7,989 nucleotides of DNA from Patescibacteria group bacterium. GTDB lineage: Bacteria; Patescibacteriota; Patescibacteriia; UBA9934. Location: positions 1 through 7,989 of the forward strand of contig JAHISC010000024.1 of assembly GCA_018818445.1 (NCBI GenBank). Reading direction: 5' to 3'. The notes under the pieces were generated by a model. It saw nothing but the letters and a program-made list of their open reading frames with translations, made no database searches and was not told where the DNA came from. Shown piece after piece: positions 1 through 4,019 of the stretch (position 1 is the first letter of the stretch; each line of letters starts with the position of its first letter). The translations under genes were made by a program, and so were the position numbers.

Positions 1-102
1 ACACAGCAACATATGGAATACTACAACCATGAACGCCCTCAATGGGATCTAAAAAAGATGACCCCTGTCATGTACAGGAATCATCTTTTAACCGCCTCAT
101 AG
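1..102 (+). CDS. IS3-family transposase (OrfB/DDE integrase), C-terminal fragment
   Basis: Frame 1 is open from the window edge to a TAG at 100-102 and encodes 33 residues. These include YYNHERPQWDLKKMTP and then YRNHLL, the conserved tail of IS3-group OrfB proteins (family pattern: YN..R.QW.LKKMTPV.YRNHLL). The DDE catalytic residues lie upstream, outside the window. The protein cuts and joins the IS ends during transposition. The fragment is in frame and reaches the inverted repeat normally, so it is cut only by the window edge. Whether the whole transposase is intact cannot be seen. The style of the tail is closest to elements I associate with Firmicutes, which is suggestive only. Confidence 0.85.
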   Translation, partial: TQQHMEYYNHERPQWDLKKMTPVMYRNHLLTAS

Positions 103-140
103 GTGTTTTCTTTCGTGTCCACTAAACGGGGTACGGTTCA
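1..140 (+). mobile_element. Right end of an IS3-family (IS3-group) insertion sequence
   Basis: This is the 3' end of a transposase gene followed by a terminal inverted repeat; the left part of the element lies outside the window. Read on the minus strand from position 140, the end begins TGAACCGTACCCC and then has AGTGGACACG. This resembles the IS3-group end pattern (TG at the tip, an AGTGGACA block about 17 bases in). The right boundary at 140 is inferred from the terminal CA dinucleotide and from recombinase homology resuming a few bases later. Any target-site duplication cannot be checked because the left end is missing. Confidence 0.8.
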
Positions 141-147
141 TGCCTGA

Positions 148-273
148 GGTTTTTTTATTTTAGCTCAAACAATGGGTCACAAAGATATTAAAACAACTAT
201 GATCTACGCTCATGCTGTGCCAGGGCATACGAAGCGGTCATTGGAGAGTAGTCCAACTAACGCAATATTTTAG
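148..273 (+). pseudogene. Tyrosine recombinase (phage-type integrase), 3' remnant
   Basis: From 148 to the TAG at 271-273 the frame encodes GFFILAQTMGHKDIKTTMIY and then AHAVPGHTKRSLESS. This matches the C-terminal catalytic end of tyrosine recombinases: the box II 'GH' histidine followed by the nucleophilic tyrosine in 'TTMxYAH'. The upstream Arg and His/Lys catalytic residues and the core-binding domain are missing. An in-frame TGA stands at 145-147, and the IS end lies directly upstream at 140. Most simply, an IS3-group element inserted into, or deleted up to, the recombinase gene and left a non-functional tail. The rest of the gene may lie on the far side of the IS. The remnant implies that an integrated element once sat here. 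Confidence 0.82.
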
Positions 274-296
274 CTTAAATTAGCTAATTCTTGCGC

Positions 297-323
297 AAAA
301 CCCCTTGACAAAAGGTGGTTTTT
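297..323 (+). terminator. Terminator-like hairpin after the recombinase remnant
   Basis: AAAACC (297-302) pairs with GGTTTT (317-322), and CCTT (303-306) pairs with AAGG (312-315). There is one bulged T at 316, a 5-base loop, and a short T-run ending at 323. It lies 24 bases beyond the recombinase stop, where an intrinsic terminator would be expected. The TTGACA at 305-310 falls inside this hairpin and is probably not a -35 box. Confidence 0.5.
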
Positions 324-350
324 GTGTTACATTTGTTCCTCACGTATACT
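322..350 (+). promoter_or_regulatory. Predicted sigma-70-type promoter for the small secreted-protein gene
   Basis: TTGTGT (322-327) and TATACT (345-350) are separated by 17 bases, and the -10 matches the consensus at five of six positions. Transcription would start near 357, immediately before the SD. This is a motif reading by eye; the -35 is weak. Confidence 0.45.
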
Positions 351-356
351 GTGGGT

Positions 357-363
357 AAGGAGG
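357..363 (+). promoter_or_regulatory. Strong ribosome binding site
   Basis: AAGGAGG lies 10 bases before the ATG at 374, in a purine-rich leader. It is the best-spaced strong SD in the window and is the main reason for accepting that ATG as a real start. The two long genes and the HU gene downstream lack an equally well-placed site. Confidence 0.7.
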
Positions 364-373
364 AAGAAAGAAA

Positions 374-766
374 ATGATCAGTCTCATTGTACTCTTGTTT
401 GTTGGCGGTGCTCTTGCACAGGAGCCCGATTCTGGTGCTGAGTTCGACTTCGTTGTCAGCAGAGTACTGGAAGACCCGGCCATCTTCAACCTGACGATGG
501 CTCGCGAGGATCTCGGTACGCTAGTAGCGCACCATTACCGTGGTCAGAAGCTCGAACAACACGTCTACCATGTGCCGGTTGATGATGAGACCGTACATGT
601 GTACAGTTGCCTCATGCGCCTGAAGCGGGATCTGACAGCCAAGCGATGCAAGTCAGCTTCTGGTGAGCATGACGGCGATACGGCCTGCGTTGACTACAGC
701 AGGTGCCACGACGGAGGACTTTTCATCCCCCGACCTCCACCAACGGCCAGCTCACTAGCGGAGTAG
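374..766 (+). CDS. Small predicted secreted protein, unknown function
   Basis: I do not recognise a family for this 130-aa protein. The N-terminus is hydrophobic (MISLIVLLFVGG) and ends in A-L-A at 13-15 followed by Q16, which fits signal peptidase I cleavage, although the usual positively charged n-region is missing. The mature part is polar and acidic, with four cysteines (near residues 79, 92, 104 and 110) that could form two disulfides outside the cell. A proline-rich stretch (PRPPP) lies near the C-terminus. Support for a real gene comes from an upstream promoter candidate, a strong SD, and a long hairpin with a T-tract 15 bases after the stop. By hand count, 421-540 is about 57% G+C, against roughly 28-38% in much of the neighbouring kinase genes, so it looks foreign. 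It may be cargo of the mobile element marked by the IS and the recombinase remnant. Its function is unknown. Confidence 0.62.
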   Translation: MISLIVLLFVGGALAQEPDSGAEFDFVVSRVLEDPAIFNLTMAREDLGTLVAHHYRGQKLEQHVYHVPVDDETVHVYSCLMRLKRDLTAKRCKSASGEHDGDTACVDYSRCHDGGLFIPRPPPTASSLAE

Positions 767-780
767 AATCCGCACAACTT

Positions 781-843
781 ATCGCCCACGAGCGAGGAAA
801 AGTCGTATTCGACATCCTCACAGCTCGGGGCGATTTTTCTTTT
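781..843 (+). terminator. Long segmented hairpin with T-tract (intrinsic terminator)
   Basis: Four nested stem segments pair: ATCGCCC (781-787) with GGGCGAT (828-834), CGAGC (789-793) with GCTCG (823-827), GAGGA (794-798) with TCCTC (815-819), and GTCG (802-805) with CGAC (810-813). The apex is a TATT loop. Small bulges (A788, 799-801, A814, 820-822) interrupt the helix. TTTTT, C, TTTT follows (834-843). With its position 15 bases after the stop at 766, this is a convincing intrinsic terminator for the small gene. It is longer than a typical terminator stem. Confidence 0.75.
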
Positions 844-844
844 G

Positions 845-885
845 TAAAATCAAACTTAGTTTACTGTAAACTAAGTTTGATTTTA
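845..885. repeat. Perfect 19-bp palindrome with 3-base centre
   Basis: TAAAATCAAACTTAGTTTA (845-863) is followed by CTG (864-866) and then its exact reverse complement (867-885). It begins directly after the preceding terminator's T-tract. It could be a second terminator-like or transcript-end structure, an operator for a dimeric regulator, or a mobile-element relic. No T-tract follows the right arm beyond its own TTTTA, so a terminator role is not certain. Confidence 0.85.
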
Positions 886-912
886 TGATTTGGCTAAGGT
901 TAGGTAAGTGCC

Positions 913-935
913 TTCCCAAAGCTTAGCTTTGGGAA
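913..935. repeat. Near-continuous palindrome next to the repeat cluster
   Basis: TTCCCAAAGCT (913-923) and AGCTTTGGGAA (925-935) are perfect reverse complements around a single T at 924. Positions 917-931 also form an inverted, slightly diverged copy (13 of 15 matches) of the 15-bp unit repeated at 946-975. The palindrome and the direct repeats are therefore one family of sequence. Confidence 0.8.
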
Positions 936-975
936 GCTTAGTTTAGGAAGCTAAGCTTTGGGAAGCTAAGCTTTG
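931..975. repeat. Three tandem 15-bp units (two exact, one degenerate)
   Basis: GGAAGCTAAGCTTTG occurs exactly at 946-960 and 961-975. A diverged unit, GGGAAGCTTAGTTTA, fills 931-945. Each exact unit contains AGCTAAGCT or CTAAGCTT half-palindromes, so several alternative hairpins are possible with the inverted copy at 917-931. There are no spacers, so this is not a CRISPR array. The stretch after it (976-1054) is AT-rich and I see no gene or convincing motif in it. Confidence 0.8.
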
Positions 976-1054
976 GATGCGATTGCATATTTTAAAGTTT
1001 AATTTAAGAAGCAGAGCTACAATAATTTCAAAACAGAGAAAAACTTTATTTTTA

Positions 1055-1063
1055 TGTTATAAT
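1055..1063 (+). promoter_or_regulatory. Extended -10 promoter of the histidine kinase operon
   Basis: TGTTATAAT combines a TGN extension (1055-1057) with a perfect TATAAT (1058-1063). No recognisable -35 lies 16-18 bases upstream, which is common for extended -10 promoters. Transcription would start near 1070, giving a leader of about 18 bases before the ATG at 1088. Confidence 0.6.
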
Positions 1064-1078
1064 AGATTCATCTAAATT

Positions 1079-1086
1079 AGGGAGGT
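1079..1086 (+). promoter_or_regulatory. SD very close to the first kinase start
   Basis: AGGGAGGT is a good SD core, but only two bases separate GGAGG from the ATG at 1088, well under the usual 5-9. No alternative in-frame start is better placed; the next Met (residue 19) falls inside the first membrane segment. The ATG at 1088 is kept, with possibly reduced initiation efficiency. Confidence 0.5.
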
Positions 1087-1087
1087 C

Positions 1088-4018
1088 ATGACAAGAAAGG
1101 ACAACACACCATCAGCGCGTAAATCATTTGCAGCGTATACAATGGTTATTGTTTTTTTGTTTGTTTTTATTACAATCGTAGTGTTTATTTTTTCAAACTC
1201 GCTGGCTTATCGACTGCATAGTCAGCGCATCACAGAAATAGTTTCATTATTAAGATCAAACTTAGTAAACAAGGAAGATAATTTAGAAAATTTTGAAAAT
1301 TATTTAGACGCTCGCTCTCAGGAGGGATTTCGAGAAGTTGCAGAAGATATGTCATTATATACAGGTGTTTTAGGTACCTCGTTCATTGATTCTGAAGGTC
1401 GTCTTTTGTGGTCAGATGTCACAGTATTATCAGTAACAGATGAATTAGGTAACTCATCTTCAATATCGACAAAAGATTTAATTGGTAAAAATATCTTTCA
1501 AAAAGAAGTTGATCAAATTCAGAACAGCGGTATATTTGTAGTTTCGGATGAATATTCGTTTTTAAATGTTTTTAATGTAGAGAGAGTCACTAGGATTTAT
1601 GTTTCTCAGATGGTTGCACCTGCTGGTAAAGTAATATTTGTTCAAGTTAGTTTCGATGACACACAGACAGTAGGGCAGTTTATTTTGTTAAGAAATTATT
1701 TTATTGTTTTCTTGTCTTTTTTAGTAGCTGCAATAATAATTTTTCTCTTTTTAATTTTTGGTAGGATAAATAAGAAAATTATTTCGCAATCTTTCAAACT
1801 TGAGAAATACTCCAAGCAGTTGAAGGAGTTAATGGGGATAAGCCAAGAAAAGCTTTTAGAAACACAGACTCGTTTGGCAGGAATAAGTAAATTTGCAAAA
1901 GATGGGATTGTTATAGTTGATGGCAAAGGTAAAATTTCCTATGCTAATAAAGCGATCCAGACAATGCTAAATTATAAACAAGAAGATCTAGTTGAAAAAA
2001 GATTAACAAAGTTTATTGACGCAGAAAACTTCAGGAAAGAACTTTCTTTCTTGGAATTTAGGAAGTTTCGTAAGTCCGGACGTGGTTCCTTGATTGGCAA
2101 AACATTAGAGATGCAGATAGAACGTAAGGATGGTACACGGTTTCCAGCAGAAGTTTCTATTTCGGGTATGGAAGTCTCTGAAAAAGAGTGGGAGGCTATT
2201 GCAATTGTTCGTGATATTTCTAGCCGCAAAGAGAAGGAAGCTGAGGTTATCCAAGAGAAAAATCGAGCCGAACAATATTTTGAGTTTGCTCCAGTAATAA
2301 TGTTGGTGTTGGATAAAAAAGGAACAATTTTACAAATCAACGAAGCCGGAGCAAATATTCTTGAGTTAAAGAAAGAGGATATTTTGGGCAAGGATTGGTT
2401 TACAAATTTTATTCCAAAACGTTTAAGAGGTGAAATACGGAGCGTACACAAAGAAATTTTTGACATAATAGATTATAAATATAAAATTTTTGAGAATCCA
2501 ATTATTACTGGGAGTGGTAAGGAACGGACCATTAGGTGGTCAAATTCGAAAATTTTGGATGAGGAAGGTAAGGTATTTGCCTCGCTCAGTGCTGGTCGTG
2601 ATGTCACAGAGCTTAAAGAAATAGAGGAAAAATTAATAATTTCAGAGAATGAATATGCGGACTTGTATAATAATGCTCCAGTCATGTTTGCTTCTGTTGA
2701 TTTTAAAACCGCGAAAATTGTTAGGATAAACGACACTTATTTAGAAAAAACCGGTTTCACTCGCGAAGAAATAATAGGTAAGAAAATTTTCTTCATTTAT
2801 CATACTGAATCTCTGGATGACGCCAAGGCTATTTTTGATGAATTGCAAAAGAAAGGTGAGGTTCATAATGAGGAGCTGATTCTAAAGAAGAAAGACGGAG
2901 GAAAGATTTTTGTTCAGCTCAACGTTTCATCTGTTAAAGATAAAACAGGTAAGATTCTTAATTCGCGGAGTGTTTGGACCGACGTAACAGACGTAAAAGT
3001 AGCTCAAGAGGCAAAGTCAAAGATGGCCCGTTTACCTGAAGTTAATCCTTTTATGGTGTTGGAAGTTAGCTTGGATGGGAAAATTAATTATATGAATCCG
3101 GCGGCCCATGCTAAACAAAAAGAGGGTCTGAATATTTCTACATCAGATAACTATTTAAATAAAGAAATTTGGCTGCAAGTAAAAGGTGAATTAACAGCTG
3201 AATCAGAAGAAAAGCATATTATTGTTGGCGACTTTAATTTGGAAACTACTGTTACTCGGGATTGTGATAGAATAATCATTTTCATGAGAGACAGGACAGA
3301 ACAGACTAAGGTAGAAGCTAAGGTAAGAGAACTTGATAAATTAAAATCACGATTCATTTCAGCTTTGACACACACTGCGCGTACACCGTTGACCGAAGTA
3401 AGATGGGCCATTGAATCCATTACATCTGGCGAATTTGGCGAGCTATCCGAGGCTCAACAAGCGATGCTGCAAAAGGCGCTCACTAGCGAGCAAGAGGTTC
3501 TTTCGATGATCGACAAGATGAATTATGCTTTGGACATAGAGCGTGACACTATGAGGCTAGATAGGGTACAAACTTCTCTCGACAGTCTGGTACGCTCTTG
3601 CTTTAAACAGTTTTCTAATGAATGTAAAGTACAAGGTCTGAATTGTATTGTCACCGGTCAGCCAAAAAAGTTGCAAGATATAAATATAGATCCAGAAAAA
3701 ATTAGGATAGCCCTTGATGTATTGATGGAAAATGCTGTCCAGTACACCAAAACAGGTAAGATCGAGCTACAAATATCAACAACGAAGTCTTACATGGTAG
3801 TCAAACTTATCGATACCGGTATTGGTATCCCAGATGGTGAACAAGGAAATATCACTGATCGATTCTTCCGAGCATCGAATGCCCACTTGATGCATGCTAA
3901 TGGTTTAGGCCTAGGCCTTTATTTAGCAAAATCTATCGTTGAAAAGCATGGCGGTAGCCTAGGCTTTAAGAGCAAAGAAGGCAAAGGCAGCGAGTTTTGG
4001 ATAAAATTACCAATTTAA
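1088..4018 (+). CDS. Multi-PAS transmembrane sensor histidine kinase
   Basis: This 976-aa membrane kinase autophosphorylates on histidine and passes the phosphate to a response regulator. Order of parts: TM1 (about 15-37); an extracytoplasmic sensor of about 160 residues with Cache-like features; TM2 (203-225); a coiled linker; PAS1 (262-379), PAS2 (394-508) and PAS3 (519-634); a shorter PAS-like segment (649-739) opening with LPEVNP; HisKA (about 746-812); and HATPase (about 862-976). The phospho-acceptor is His762 in HTARTPL. ATP-binding motifs are present: N box Asn882 (MENAVQYT), G1 DTGIGI (909-914), F box DRFFRA (924-929) and G2 GLGLGLYLAK (939-948). Thr763 replaces the acidic residue usually found after the histidine. 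There is no receiver domain and no partner regulator nearby. The second kinase starts one base after the stop, so the two form an operon. The signal sensed is unknown. Confidence 0.93.
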   Translation: MTRKDNTPSARKSFAAYTMVIVFLFVFITIVVFIFSNSLAYRLHSQRITEIVSLLRSNLVNKEDNLENFENYLDARSQEGFREVAEDMSLYTGVLGTSFIDSEGRLLWSDVTVLSVTDELGNSSSISTKDLIGKNIFQKEVDQIQNSGIFVVSDEYSFLNVFNVERVTRIYVSQMVAPAGKVIFVQVSFDDTQTVGQFILLRNYFIVFLSFLVAAIIIFLFLIFGRINKKIISQSFKLEKYSKQLKELMGISQEKLLETQTRLAGISKFAKDGIVIVDGKGKISYANKAIQTMLNYKQEDLVEKRLTKFIDAENFRKELSFLEFRKFRKSGRGSLIGKTLEMQIERKDGTRFPAEVSISGMEVSEKEWEAIAIVRDISSRKEKEAEVIQEKNRAEQYFEFAPVIMLVLDKKGTILQINEAGANILELKKEDILGKDWFTNFIPKRLRGEIRSVHKEIFDIIDYKYKIFENPIITGSGKERTIRWSNSKILDEEGKVFASLSAGRDVTELKEIEEKLIISENEYADLYNNAPVMFASVDFKTAKIVRINDTYLEKTGFTREEIIGKKIFFIYHTESLDDAKAIFDELQKKGEVHNEELILKKKDGGKIFVQLNVSSVKDKTGKILNSRSVWTDVTDVKVAQEAKSKMARLPEVNPFMVLEVSLDGKINYMNPAAHAKQKEGLNISTSDNYLNKEIWLQVKGELTAESEEKHIIVGDFNLETTVTRDCDRIIIFMRDRTEQTKVEAKVRELDKLKSRFISALTHTARTPLTEVRWAIESITSGEFGELSEAQQAMLQKALTSEQEVLSMIDKMNYALDIERDTMRLDRVQTSLDSLVRSCFKQFSNECKVQGLNCIVTGQPKKLQDINIDPEKIRIALDVLMENAVQYTKTGKIELQISTTKSYMVVKLIDTGIGIPDGEQGNITDRFFRASNAHLMHANGLGLGLYLAKSIVEKHGGSLGFKSKEGKGSEFWIKLPI

Positions 4019-4019
4019 T

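Noticed and set aside
145..147. In-frame TGA in the recombinase remnant as a sign of a recoded genetic code (TGA read as Gly)
   Set aside because: The kinase, HU and LCP genes contain no internal TGA over thousands of bases, and the LCP gene ends with TGA. The standard bacterial code fits, and the TGA marks decay or the IS junction.
305..310. TTGACA as a -35 box for the small gene
   Set aside because: It lies in the terminator-like hairpin at 297-323 and is 34 bases from the best -10 (345-350). A TACATT at 328-333 would be spaced correctly but is weak.
703..888. 61-aa plus-strand open frame overlapping the end of the small secreted-protein gene
   Set aside because: It has no SD, runs straight through the terminator hairpin and half of the palindrome, and its residues look like a shadow of the other frame.
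899..905. GTTAGGT as an integron attC core site (GTTRRRY) next to the long hairpin
   Set aside because: No matching RYYYAAC partner is placed at the base of the stem, so a seven-base match is best taken as chance.
913..975. CRISPR array
   Set aside because: The repeats are 15 bp, contiguous and without spacers.
1255..1266. ATCAAACTTAGT in the first kinase, identical to 12 bases of the palindrome arm at 849-860
   Set aside because: It is a single short AT-rich match inside coding sequence without the inverted partner, so likely coincidence.
1696..3420. Four minus-strand open frames of 76-164 codons inside the first kinase
   Set aside because: They lie opposite strongly supported PAS and HisKA coding sequence and show no family motifs; they are antisense shadows.
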